A stretch of DNA of 64,000 nucleotides from Burkholderiales bacterium RIFOXYD12_FULL_59_19 (lineage in GTDB: Bacteria; Pseudomonadota; Gammaproteobacteria; Burkholderiales; Burkholderiaceae_C), in the NCBI GenBank assembly GCA_001771065.1, contig MESQ01000005.1, forward strand, positions 62,001-126,000, in the 5' to 3' direction. The notes beneath the pieces are model-generated. The model worked only from the letters and a program-made list of their open reading frames with translations, made no database searches and was not told the DNA's origin. Position 1 is the stretch's first letter; the number at the start of each line of letters is the position of its first letter. The translations under genes and the position numbers were made by a program. Positions 9,664 through 17,846 of this stretch are shown here, in pieces.

Positions 9664-10649
9664 GTCAACAAACCAAAACGGCGGATATTGCGGTCGGCGC
9701 GCGCCTGCAAGCGCGCCAGCGTGGCCACATCGGGCTTCTTGCCAAACAGGTGGGCAAAGCGCTTTTGCGGCTTCAGGTAATCTTCGACCGGGACTTGATG
9801 TCGAATTTTGAGCACGCCGGTGACCTCGCCGCGCTCAGCCTCGAACACCGGAAAAACACCACTTTCAACCGCCAGGCGCGACAACTTGATGGTGTCATGC
9901 GAGGCAGCGCCCCAACCCAGCGGGCAAGGCACAAAAATGTGGATATAACGCGCGCCACGCACCGACATGGCTTTGGTCACCTTGTATTCAAGGTCGCGCA
10001 GATCGGCCACGGTGGCGGTGGCCACATAGGGAATTTCATGCGCCATGGCGATTTGCGGGACATTTTTACCCTGACCAAATTCATTGCCCGGATGTTCCCC
10101 CACGGCCATGGTGGTGGCCGTGCGTGCCGCTGGCGGTGTGGCGCTGGAGCGCTGAACGCCGGTGTTCATGTAGGCCTCGTTGTCGTAACAGATGTAGAGC
10201 ACGTCGTCGTTGCGCTCAAACATGCCCGACAGGCAGCCAAAACCAATGTCAGTGGTGCCACCGTCGCCGCCTTGCGCCACCACCCGCACGTCATTGCGGC
10301 CTTTGGCTTTCATGGCGGCCGCAATGCCGGTGGCGACCGCTGCCGTGTTGCCAAACAGCGAGTGGATCCAGGGCATTTGCCACGAGGTTTCGGGGTACGG
10401 TGTGGAAAACACCTCTAGGCAACCCGTGGCGTTGGCAGCGATCAACTGGCCGTTGGTGGCCGCCATGGCGGCATCAATGGCATAGCGCGCACCCAGCGCC
10501 TCGCCGCAGCCCTGGCAGGCACGGTGGCCGGAATTGAGCGAATTACTGCGGGCTGCACCCGACTGCACGCTACGTTGCTCGGGAGCGAGCAAGCGGTTAC
10601 CGACAGTGAATGTGCCGGTTTGGTAAAACTTGACCAATGACTGTTCCAT
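9660..10649 (-). CDS. porB: 2-oxoacid (probably pyruvate):ferredoxin oxidoreductase, beta subunit
   Basis: Thiamin-diphosphate subunit (329 aa) of a CoA-dependent 2-oxoacid oxidoreductase. Cluster cysteines are visible at ACQGCGE (45, 48), C77 and VPCPLGW near the C-terminus. The TPP/Mg motif GDGGTTDIGFG is at 128-138, followed by NEAYMNTGVQ. Together with PorA and PorC it would catalyse pyruvate + CoA to acetyl-CoA + CO2 + reduced ferredoxin in the cytoplasm, or the reverse. Substrate cannot be fixed from sequence; 2-oxoglutarate or other oxoacids are possible. porA ends 26 bases upstream. Its stop codon is part of a family A repeat. Confidence 0.88.
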   Translation of the reverse strand: MEQSLVKFYQTGTFTVGNRLLAPEQRSVQSGAARSNSLNSGHRACQGCGEALGARYAIDAAMAATNGQLIAANATGCLEVFSTPYPETSWQMPWIHSLFGNTAAVATGIAAAMKAKGRNDVRVVAQGGDGGTTDIGFGCLSGMFERNDDVLYICYDNEAYMNTGVQRSSATPPAARTATTMAVGEHPGNEFGQGKNVPQIAMAHEIPYVATATVADLRDLEYKVTKAMSVRGARYIHIFVPCPLGWGAASHDTIKLSRLAVESGVFPVFEAERGEVTGVLKIRHQVPVEDYLKPQKRFAHLFGKKPDVATLARLQARADRNIRRFGLLT

Positions 10650-10675
10650 GATGATTCTTTCAGTTCAGTTGGACA

Positions 10676-11929
10676 TCAGGCGCCGGGCACCAACACCGTA
10701 CCCATGTCGCGCAGGATGCCCTCGGCGATCGGGCCGGAACGGCGCTGCGTTTTCTCACGCTCCAGCACCCGGTTGACTACCGCCCAGTCCAGGTCGAGAA
10801 AGGTCAACAATTCCAACTTATCGGCAATGGCGTCCAGCAGCAACTGGTGTACCGAGGCTTTGGTGATGGCACGTCCACCCAAACCGGCCACCACGGTCAG
10901 CACCGGCTGCGGGCGGTTGCGCACGGCACTGCGCACATCGCGCGAAACAATACCGCCAATACCCACGGCAAAACATTTTTCGATGACCACAATGCGCTTG
11001 GCATGGGCTGTGGCATCGCGAATGGCAGAAATCGGGAACGGACGGTACGAGGTGATGCCAAGCACACCCACTTTGACACCTTCGGCGCGCAAGTCGTCCA
11101 CCGTGTCCTTGATGGTGCCAAGCACCGAGCCCAGCGCAATCACGATGGTTTCGGCATCTTCAGTTTGGTAGGTCTTGATCAAGCCACCAGAGTCCCGGCC
11201 AAACTCTTTTTTGAACTCGGCGGCAATCTGAGGGATCAAGTCGAGCGCCTGCATTTGCTTGGCGTGGGCCAGGTAGCGCACCTCGGTAAAGGCCTCAGGG
11301 CCGACCATGGCACCGATCGTGACCGGGTCATTGGGGTCAAGTACCTGGCGCGGCTCATAAGGCGGCAAAAATCGGTCGACCTGAGCCTGGTCCGGCATAT
11401 CAACGCGCTCGTAGGCGTGGGTCAGGATAAAACCGTCCATACACACCATCACCGGCAGCGACAGCTCTTCGGCAATTTTGAACGCCTGGATGTGCAGGTC
11501 CAACGCTTCCTGATTGGTTTCGGCAAAAATTTGCAGCCAGCCGGCATCACGCATCGACATGCTGTCGGTGTGGTCGTTCCAGATGTTGATGGGCGCGCCA
11601 ATGGCGCGGTTAGCCACGGTCATGACAATCGGTAGCCCCAAGCCCGAGGCGTTGTAAACCGCCTCTGCCATGAACAGCAAGCCCTGGCTGGCTGTCGCCG
11701 TGTAAGACCGTGCACCCGCGGCGGAGGCCCCAATGGCCACACTCAAGGCGGCAAATTCGGACTCGACATTGATAAACTCACAGGACGTCAGGTCACCCGA
11801 CTTCACCATCTGGCCCAGGCCTTCCACAATGTGTGTTTGCGGGGAAATGGGGTAAGCACAAATCACTTCGGGGCGACTCAACGCCACGGCTTTGGCTACG
11901 GCATGCGAGCCTTCGCATTGTTCAAGCAT
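10676..11929 (-). CDS. porA: 2-oxoacid (probably pyruvate):ferredoxin oxidoreductase, alpha subunit
   Basis: Alpha subunit (417 aa) holding the pyrimidine-binding and C-terminal transketolase-like domains. The N-terminus shows the family pattern AYPISPQTHIVEGL, then an ESEFAA segment and the ASQGL loop typical of PorA/KorA. ATG 11929 has GGAGA ten bases upstream; an in-frame ATG 18 bases earlier lies inside porC. It overlaps the end of porC by eight bases, so the pair is translationally coupled. Best read as pyruvate oxidoreductase because of its resemblance to four-subunit PorA, but this remains inference. Confidence 0.87.
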   Translation of the reverse strand: MLEQCEGSHAVAKAVALSRPEVICAYPISPQTHIVEGLGQMVKSGDLTSCEFINVESEFAALSVAIGASAAGARSYTATASQGLLFMAEAVYNASGLGLPIVMTVANRAIGAPINIWNDHTDSMSMRDAGWLQIFAETNQEALDLHIQAFKIAEELSLPVMVCMDGFILTHAYERVDMPDQAQVDRFLPPYEPRQVLDPNDPVTIGAMVGPEAFTEVRYLAHAKQMQALDLIPQIAAEFKKEFGRDSGGLIKTYQTEDAETIVIALGSVLGTIKDTVDDLRAEGVKVGVLGITSYRPFPISAIRDATAHAKRIVVIEKCFAVGIGGIVSRDVRSAVRNRPQPVLTVVAGLGGRAITKASVHQLLLDAIADKLELLTFLDLDWAVVNRVLEREKTQRRSGPIAEGILRDMGTVLVPGA

Positions 11930-12506
11930 GGTGTGTCTCCTCGGCATTGTGTTTCATGACGGTGTTGTAAGCTTGTACTGCGGCTGCCTTATTGCCCAGG
12001 GCGACCGCACCCTTGAATTTTTGATCAATGGCGCTTTGCACGGCCTCCAGTGAAATCAATCCACACAAGGCAGCAAAGGCCCCCAGCAAGGGCACATTGG
12101 GTACCGCGCGCCCAACATGATTCATGGCCAACTCAGAGGCGGGCACGGTCAGCAGGTGTTCCGGCTTGAAGTCCTTGACAAACTCGCCCAAGCCCAATTC
12201 CGCAAAGCTGCGCGTGGTGTTGATGAGGATGTAACCTTCTTTTTTAAGACCGCTGAAGACATCGACCTGATGCAGCAAGGTTGGGTCCTGGATGATGATG
12301 GCATCGGGCTGCATGATCGGTTCGCGCAACCGGATTTCCTTGTCATCCATACGGCAAAAAGCCACCACCGGTGCACCTGTGCGTTCTGAGCCAAAACTGG
12401 GAAAAGCCTGCGCATGACGTCCCCCCTGAAACGCAGCGATGGACATCATCTCTGCTCCCGTGACGACCCCTTGGCCGCCACGTCCGTGAATGCGAACCTG
12501 AAACAT
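11922..12506 (-). CDS. porC: 2-oxoacid (probably pyruvate):ferredoxin oxidoreductase, gamma subunit
   Basis: Gamma subunit (194 aa), the CoA-interacting Rossmann-like domain of the complex. The diagnostic N-terminus HGRGGQGVVTGAEM is at residues 6-19. ATG 12506 is preceded by GAGGAG; a longer frame to 12566 has no ribosome site. It is the promoter-proximal gene of the operon porC-porA-porB-gltD-like-uspA. An FNR-type box lies about 100 bases upstream of the start, implying induction at low oxygen. No delta (ferredoxin) gene is present, and that role appears to be taken by the fused domain in the fourth gene. Confidence 0.88.
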   Translation of the reverse strand: MFQVRIHGRGGQGVVTGAEMMSIAAFQGGRHAQAFPSFGSERTGAPVVAFCRMDDKEIRLREPIMQPDAIIIQDPTLLHQVDVFSGLKKEGYILINTTRSFAELGLGEFVKDFKPEHLLTVPASELAMNHVGRAVPNVPLLGAFAALCGLISLEAVQSAIDQKFKGAVALGNKAAAVQAYNTVMKHNAEETHHA

Positions 12507-12601
12507 GTTGTGCTCCTCAAATGTTGTCGGGTCAAACAGGCGAAGTGTCTGCGGCCTTTTCTTCAACAGGCTGAATGATGATACGACGACGTGCCGGACA
12601 G

Positions 12602-12615
12602 TTGATTTGGATCAA
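12602..12615. promoter_or_regulatory. FNR/ANR-type box (perfect TTGAT-N4-ATCAA)
   Basis: The 14 bases match the FNR consensus at all ten specified positions with TTGG as the spacer. It lies between divergent porC and the hemerythrin gene. For porC a TATCAT hexamer (minus strand, 12583-12578) is placed so that the box centre would fall near -38 to -41, typical of FNR activation; this placement is inferred. Confidence 0.75.
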
Positions 12616-12657
12616 ACTCTTCTACGATAAGGAACCTGATTTCGCATTGCAAAATAA

Positions 12658-12671
12658 TGATCTAGGTCAAG
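12658..12671. promoter_or_regulatory. Second, imperfect FNR-type box
   Basis: ATGATCTAGGTCAA matches eight of the ten specified FNR positions. It is 42 bases from the perfect box and on the hemerythrin side, so it could serve the divergent transcript. Weak on its own; the neighbouring perfect site raises its likelihood. Confidence 0.4.
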
Positions 12672-12693
12672 TTAAAAAACGGCGTCTTGTGCT

Positions 12694-12747
12694 CCAATTA
12701 GTTGGGGTCAGAGCACGTTTGCTGCGCAAAGTGGTTTGACCCGCAAG
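12694..12747 (-). repeat. Family A palindromic repeat, copy A2 (upstream of hemerythrin)
   Basis: Reverse-oriented copy of the 55-bp hairpin family: GGGGTCAGAGCACG at 12703-12716, and TTTGACCCGC closing the stem. It lies between the FNR-type boxes and the hemerythrin start, so it would be in the hemerythrin leader or promoter. Confidence 0.7.
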
Positions 12748-12779
12748 ACTATTTCGTAGTACTTTGAAAGGACTTTGGT

Positions 12780-13289
12780 ATGCCCATGCTGCAATGGACT
12801 GACTCACTGGTGCTTGGTTTGCCCGAGATGGATGCGACCCACCACGAATTTGTAGATTTGCTGACTCACGTGGTCAGCGCCCCGGATGCCACCCTACTGC
12901 CGCTTTGGCGCGAACTGGTGGCCCACACCGACGCGCATTTTGCGCGCGAAGACCGTTGGATGAAAACCACCGGGTTCTCCAGCACCAATTGCCACACCAC
13001 CCAGCACCAGGTGGTGCTGCAGGTGATGCGTGAAGGTGACAAACGCGGCAGCGCCGGCGAGCTGGCCGTGGTGCGCCAAATGGCCGATGAACTGGGCACC
13101 TGGTTTCCCATGCACGCCCAAGCCATGGACGCCGCACTGGCGCTGCACCTGCGCAATGTTGGTTATGACCTTGTGTCGGGCCAGGTGACCATGCCGCACG
13201 CCTTGCCAACTGAGGTCATTCATGGCTGCGGCGGTTCGACCTGCTCAACCGATGATGCTCCGGCAAAAGAGGACGCCGTCAGCGCCTGA
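12780..13289 (+). CDS. Bacteriohemerythrin (single-domain O2-binding di-iron protein)
   Basis: A 169-aa hemerythrin. The iron ligands can be followed: His in THHEF (near 21), H-x3-H-x3-E in HTDAHFARE (near 48-56), H-x4-H in CHTTQH (near 69-74) and H-x4-D in MHAQAMD (near 106-111). The C-terminal ~35 residues are low-complexity with CGGSTC. ATG follows AAAGGA. Such proteins bind oxygen reversibly and may deliver or scavenge it. Its divergence from the oxygen-sensitive ferredoxin oxidoreductase operon, with FNR-type boxes between, suggests oxygen protection or sensing; that role is inference. Confidence 0.88.
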   Translation: MPMLQWTDSLVLGLPEMDATHHEFVDLLTHVVSAPDATLLPLWRELVAHTDAHFAREDRWMKTTGFSSTNCHTTQHQVVLQVMREGDKRGSAGELAVVRQMADELGTWFPMHAQAMDAALALHLRNVGYDLVSGQVTMPHALPTEVIHGCGGSTCSTDDAPAKEDAVSA

Positions 13290-13341
13290 ATCGCCGCATC
13301 AAACTAAAAATTTAGCGGCGGCGGTGCGCCGTTCATACCTA

Positions 13342-14016
13342 TCAGTACAACGCCGCAAAACGCTCAACCTGGCGGGTCGGGCCAGCAACGATCAGATGGT
13401 CCCCGGGCCTGACCTCGGTCTCGGGTTTAGCGTAGATAAAGTCCTCGTGCCGACGTTTGATACCCACCACGGTGATGCCATGACGCTTGCGAACATCTGA
13501 CTGTGCCAGCGTTTTTTTGTGGGTTTCCATCGGCGAGCGCGTCTTGGCAATCGCAAAACCATCGTCAAACTCAATGAAGTCAATCATCTTGCCTGTGACC
13601 AGATGTGCGACACGTTCACCCATGTCGGTCTCGGGATAAACCACATGGTGCGCCCCCACACGTTCGGCAATGCGCCCGTGCTGCGGGTTATTCGCCTTGG
13701 CCCAGATATCTTTCAGACCCAATTGACTCAAATTCAATACCGTGAGTACGCTGGCCTCCAGATCACCGCCAATACTCACCACGGCATGGGCGAAGTCTTG
13801 TACGCCAAGCTGACGCAGGGTTTCGATGTCGGTCGAATCCGCCTGAACCACGTGGGGCAAAACGCCCGCGAGGGTTTGCACCGTCTCGGCGCTACTCTCA
13901 ATGGCCAGCACATCGTGCCCCAGTTCTACCAGCGATGTGGCCACTCCGGTGCCAAATCGACCCAGGCCAATCACCACCACGCTGCCGGCAAGCGTTTTAA
14001 CTTGTTTATCCAACAA
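13342..14016 (-). CDS. trkA: TrkA-type K+ uptake regulatory protein (RCK domains)
   Basis: Cytoplasmic NAD(H)/nucleotide-binding subunit of the Trk/Ktr potassium uptake system (224 aa). It has one RCK_N domain with the dinucleotide motif VIGLGRFGTG near residue 13 and one RCK_C domain near the end, so it is KtrA-like in length rather than the doubled E. coli TrkA. I place the start at TTG 14016 because AGGAG (14024-14028) lies seven bases before it; the only upstream ATG (14067) lies inside trkH with no ribosome site. The start overlaps the end of trkH by 11 bases, so both are coupled. Confidence 0.88.
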   Translation of the reverse strand: MLDKQVKTLAGSVVVIGLGRFGTGVATSLVELGHDVLAIESSAETVQTLAGVLPHVVQADSTDIETLRQLGVQDFAHAVVSIGGDLEASVLTVLNLSQLGLKDIWAKANNPQHGRIAERVGAHHVVYPETDMGERVAHLVTGKMIDFIEFDDGFAIAKTRSPMETHKKTLAQSDVRKRHGITVVGIKRRHEDFIYAKPETEVRPGDHLIVAGPTRQVERFAALY

Positions 14017-15340
14017 TGGGTTTCTCCTCAGGGTAACGGTAATTGCGCCGCAACTGGTTGGTGGCAATGGCCACCGCCAGGGTCACCACACCAACGCGCC
14101 CGATAAACATCAAGGCGATCACAACGAATTGTGCGCCGGGCGCCAGCTCGGCCGTGATGCCGGTGGACAGCCCCACGGTGGCAAACGCGGAAATGACCTC
14201 GAACAGCACCTTTTCGTAGGGCAGCGTCGTCATCGGCAAAATCAGCAGCATCGCCAACGCAATCGTCATCGAGCCCAGCGCCACCACCGTCAATGCCTGG
14301 CGCTGCACGGGTTCGGCAATGCGCCGCCCCCGAAACTCCACATCGGGGTTGCCACGAATTTCATTCCAGACCACCAGCACCAGAACAAAAAATGTGGTGA
14401 CCTTGATACCTCCCGCTGTGCCGGCACTGCCACCACCAATGAACATCAGGGCGAAATGCAGGGCCAGCGATTCGTTGGTCAGGCCGCCGATATCTACTGC
14501 ATTAAAACCAGCAGTACGTGCAGATACCGATGTAAACAGGGCCGCCAGCCCCTTGGTCACCCAAGCCATGGGGCCAAGCGTCTTGGGATTGTCCATTTCT
14601 GTCAGGAAAATGATCAGTGTGCCGCCCAGAATCAGGGCAATTGAGCCCCAAATGGTGAGCACGGCGTGCATTGACCATTTGGGCTTGCGCTGCCCGCGTT
14701 CCACCATCAATTCCTGCAGCACCGGAAAGCCAAGACCACCGATGATGATGGCCAACATCAACGGCACCAGCACATAGGCGTCACCAACAAAGCGCATCAC
14801 ACTATCGCTCCAGGTGGAAAAACCGGCATTGTTGAAGGCCGACACCGAATGAAACAAGCCATGCCAGAGTGCCTCGGTCCAAGGCATGCCATAACTCAGT
14901 CCAAAACGTAGCGTCAAGACAGCAGCCAGGGCCAGCTCTGTTACCACCGTGACCCAAAACACCACTTTCGCCACGCTCTTGACATCGCCCAATGCCAGCG
15001 AGTGAGTTTCAGCCTGCAGCAAACGCTGGGTACGCAGCCGTATTGACCCGCTGACCAGCAGACCCATGAGGGTAGCCGATGTCATCATGCCAAAACCACC
15101 CAGTTGAAACAGCGCCATGATGATTCCCTGCCCTGTGCTGCTCCAGTAAGTACCGGTGTCCACCACAACCAGCCCGGTCACGCACACAGCAGAGGTGGAC
15201 GTGAACAAGGCCGTCAAAAACGGCGTCACTTCACCTTTGGCATGGGACAGCGGCATCATCAGCAAGCCGGTACCCATCAAGATCACCGTCAAAAATGACA
15301 GCACCAGGATGGTGGAGGAATGCAGGGTATCGATCTTCAA
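14006..15340 (-). CDS. trkH: TrkH/KtrB-type potassium transporter, membrane subunit
   Basis: Integral membrane K+ channel-like subunit (444 aa) with the repeated membrane-pore-membrane architecture of the SKT superfamily. Filter-like loops appear at VCVTGL (near 54), AFNNAGFS (near 169), ARTAGFN (near 279) and TVGLSTG (near 393), the four Gly positions expected for the selectivity filter. It works with the TrkA gene directly downstream. The start codon is a TTG; no ATG in frame precedes the first membrane segment, and an in-frame stop lies just upstream. Together with the K+ channel gene at 16.7 kb it makes this a potassium-handling region. Confidence 0.9.
   Translation of the reverse strand: MKIDTLHSSTILVLSFLTVILMGTGLLMMPLSHAKGEVTPFLTALFTSTSAVCVTGLVVVDTGTYWSSTGQGIIMALFQLGGFGMMTSATLMGLLVSGSIRLRTQRLLQAETHSLALGDVKSVAKVVFWVTVVTELALAAVLTLRFGLSYGMPWTEALWHGLFHSVSAFNNAGFSTWSDSVMRFVGDAYVLVPLMLAIIIGGLGFPVLQELMVERGQRKPKWSMHAVLTIWGSIALILGGTLIIFLTEMDNPKTLGPMAWVTKGLAALFTSVSARTAGFNAVDIGGLTNESLALHFALMFIGGGSAGTAGGIKVTTFFVLVLVVWNEIRGNPDVEFRGRRIAEPVQRQALTVVALGSMTIALAMLLILPMTTLPYEKVLFEVISAFATVGLSTGITAELAPGAQFVVIALMFIGRVGVVTLAVAIATNQLRRNYRYPEEKPIVG
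14024..14028 (-). promoter_or_regulatory. Shine-Dalgarno deciding the TTG start of trkA
   Basis: AGGAG on the minus strand, seven bases before TTG 14016. It supports a TTG start and an 11-base overlap with trkH. Confidence 0.75.
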
Positions 15341-15509
15341 ACCATTGCCCCAATCAGATTGACTTCAGGAACCATCCAAAAACCAAAAAACGGAATGTGC
15401 TCGTTAACGACCGCAACTCGCGGCCGAGTGGCATTGTGCCTCATGGCATGCAAGCTCTGGTTCGCCTCCCAGGAACTGTTTCACTAAAGGCAAATCGCTC
15501 CCAAATGGG

Positions 15510-16703
15510 TCAGTCTAGTAACGCCGCATACACCAGATCACGAAACAGCATGCGGTAATACTCGCGCTGGTTCGGTGCCTGCAACATCAAAATGCCAAAC
15601 AGGTCCAGCGTGGGATCCACAAAAAATGTCGTACCCGCCAGGCCGCCCCAAAAGTAGGTACCCACCGAACCTGGTACCGGCGCCACACCCAGATGTTTGC
15701 GCACCGCAAAACCCAGGCCAAAGCCGTGCCCGGCGGGCAGCAACGAACGAGAACCGGCGCTGAACACAGGAATCTCACCCAGGTGATCGGTGGTCATGAA
15801 GTCCACCGTGCGCGGTCCCAGCAGGCGCACACCAAAGAGTTCGCCACGGTTCAGCATGAACTGCAAAAAACGGGCGTAGTCCATGGCGGTAGAGGTCAAA
15901 CCGCCGCCACCGGACGCCAGCACCGCATCTGCTCGGACATCGATCACGCGCATCTGCACACCGCCATCGGGGTCGCGCGCAAAAGGTTCGGCAATCAGCT
16001 CGTGATGCTGCTCGGCCACCGAAAAGGCGGTATGGTGCATGCCCAGCGGCTCAAAAATGCGATCGCTCAGAAATGCTTGCAGGGTCTGCCCCGCGATGAC
16101 CTCGATCACCCGCCCCAGCACGTCAGTGGCACGGCTGTACTCGAATGCAGTTCCTGGCTCAAAAACCAGCGGCAGGCCAGCCAGTTGCTGGGTGAATTCG
16201 GCCAGGCTGCGCTCGCGCGAACCAATGCGCAATTGGGTGTACTGGCGCTGCACCGGGGTGCTTCCCAAAAACTCGTAGGTCATGCCGGCGGTGTGGCGCA
16301 GCAAATCATGCAAGGTAGCCGCGCGCCCAAGCGGCTGCAATTGCACGGTGCCATCGACCAACGTGGCCACCTGCTGCGCTGCAAATTCAGGCAAAAATTT
16401 GGCCACCGGGTCATTGAGCAGCAGCTTGCCCTCTTCCATCAGCATCATGGCCGCCACCGACACAATCGGTTTGGTCATGGAATAGATACGAAAGTGGGCA
16501 TCATGCGTCATGGCCGCACCGGTAGCCGGGTTGCGTTGCCCCACACTGTCAAACAAAGCCACCTGGCCATGCCGCGCCACCACGGCCACCGCGCCGGGCA
16601 GGCGTTTTTTGTCTGTTTCACCCTGCAATACGTCCATCAGGCGCTGCAAGCGCTGCGGGCTCAGGCCTACTTTCTCGGGGGCAACCAACTTTAAAGTCAT
16701 CAC
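15510..16703 (-). CDS. Serine hydrolase, beta-lactamase/EstB (class C-like) family
   Basis: A 397-aa protein of the beta-lactamase-related serine hydrolase group. The nucleophile motif SMTK (S-x2-K) is near residue 75, and the second motif Tyr is likely in FEYSRATD near 203. No signal peptide is evident at the N-terminus (MMTLKLVAPEK), so it is probably cytoplasmic and more likely an esterase than a resistance enzyme. ATG follows GGAG. It stands alone on the minus strand between trkH and the K+ channel; its substrate cannot be told. Confidence 0.85.
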   Translation of the reverse strand: MMTLKLVAPEKVGLSPQRLQRLMDVLQGETDKKRLPGAVAVVARHGQVALFDSVGQRNPATGAAMTHDAHFRIYSMTKPIVSVAAMMLMEEGKLLLNDPVAKFLPEFAAQQVATLVDGTVQLQPLGRAATLHDLLRHTAGMTYEFLGSTPVQRQYTQLRIGSRERSLAEFTQQLAGLPLVFEPGTAFEYSRATDVLGRVIEVIAGQTLQAFLSDRIFEPLGMHHTAFSVAEQHHELIAEPFARDPDGGVQMRVIDVRADAVLASGGGGLTSTAMDYARFLQFMLNRGELFGVRLLGPRTVDFMTTDHLGEIPVFSAGSRSLLPAGHGFGLGFAVRKHLGVAPVPGSVGTYFWGGLAGTTFFVDPTLDLFGILMLQAPNQREYYRMLFRDLVYAALLD

Positions 16704-16725
16704 ATCTCCAGTTTATGAAAAGCGC

Positions 16726-17592
16726 TCAGGCTGTGGCTTCATCATGCGCATAGGCCGACAGACCGGCACCACAATGGCGACAAAAGTTGGCATCGGGCAT
16801 GTGTCCCTCGGTCAAACATTCCTGGCAGGTACGGGTGGTAACTGTGGCTCTGCGTGCATATGTCATCTCGGCGGTGACAATGCCGGTGGGCACCGCCAGC
16901 GTGCCCCAACCCAGCAACATCATGGCTGATGCAATCAGTCGTCCGAGGTCTGTTTTGGGCGTGATGTCACCAAAACCCACCGTGGACATGGTGGTAATGG
17001 CCCAATACACCGAGATGGGAATACTGGTAAAGCCGTTGGCGGGGCCTTCGACCACGTACATCAAGGTGCCCACCACCAGCACAATCATCAACACCGCCGT
17101 CAGAAACACCATGATCTTGCGCTGACTGGCACGCAAAGCTTGGCCAAGCACCTGGTATTCCGACACGTAAGCCGTCAACTTGAAAACCCGAAACACCCTG
17201 AACAGCCGCAGGACGCGCACGTCAATCAACACCCCCACTTCCGGCACCAGCAGCGCCAGGTACGTGGGCAACACCGCCAGCAGGTCAACCACACCATAAA
17301 AACTCAGGGCGTAACGCCAGGGATGGCGCACACAGGCCAAGCGTGCTATGTATTCAAGGGTGAACACCAATGTAAAAAACCACTCTGCCAGCGTCAACCA
17401 CCCATGAAAGCGTTCACTGATATGGTGCACGCTGTCAGCCACCACCACCGCTACGCTGGTCAGAATGACCGCAATCAGTACCTGATCAAAGCGGCGACCG
17501 GCACGCGTGTCGGCTTCGAAAATAATGGTGTAAAGCTGCAAACGCCAGCCTGTCAGGGGTTTGCCAAGTACGTCTACTTTTGAATTTGCCAT
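16726..17592 (-). CDS. Voltage-gated-type potassium channel with C-terminal zinc ribbon
   Basis: A 288-aa six-helix ion transport protein. An arginine-rich S4-like helix (VRVLRLFRVFRVFKL) precedes the pore with filter TTMSTVGFGD, the TVGFG variant of the K+ signature. After S6 comes a short cytoplasmic tail ending in a zinc-ribbon motif CQECLTEG...CRHCG (near 257-276). I chose ATG 17592, preceded by AGGA; the longer frame to 17667 has no site. Zinc ribbons are unusual in such channels and might mediate assembly or redox/metal sensing. It may modulate K+ together with the TrkAH genes nearby. Confidence 0.86.
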   Translation of the reverse strand: MANSKVDVLGKPLTGWRLQLYTIIFEADTRAGRRFDQVLIAVILTSVAVVVADSVHHISERFHGWLTLAEWFFTLVFTLEYIARLACVRHPWRYALSFYGVVDLLAVLPTYLALLVPEVGVLIDVRVLRLFRVFRVFKLTAYVSEYQVLGQALRASQRKIMVFLTAVLMIVLVVGTLMYVVEGPANGFTSIPISVYWAITTMSTVGFGDITPKTDLGRLIASAMMLLGWGTLAVPTGIVTAEMTYARRATVTTRTCQECLTEGHMPDANFCRHCGAGLSAYAHDEATA

Positions 17593-17846
17593 CCAAGTCC
17601 TGTGGTGCGATTGATCAACATCGATTTTGACATCTTGAGTCACCCGTGGCATGTTTACTGCTAGCATTTTGACCTGATGCTTTGATTTGGGCCCAATGAA
17701 TAAGATTATGAATTTATTGCATAAATCTCAAGCGTAAACCCGGATGCAAAAGTAATCAGCGCACTGTTACAGTGCAAAGCTTGTTGATGAATGCACATGC
17801 TTGATCAACATGAAGGATTTTTTATTTTTAACTGGAGTCATCACAC
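17593..17846. promoter_or_regulatory. Divergent control region between the K+ channel and aapJ, with repeated TTGATCAACAT and a palindrome
   Basis: The 254-base AT-rich gap contains the 11-mer TTGATCAACAT twice, at 17611-17621 and 17801-17811, and a perfect inverted repeat GCACTG-TTA-CAGTGC at 17761-17775. The positions, close to each gene start and 85 bases before aapJ, suggest operators. No known regulator is assigned. Confidence 0.45.

Noticed and set aside
13292-13320. Terminator between hemerythrin and trkA
   Set aside because: CGCCGC/GCGGCG can pair, but the loop is long and no T-tract follows on either strand.
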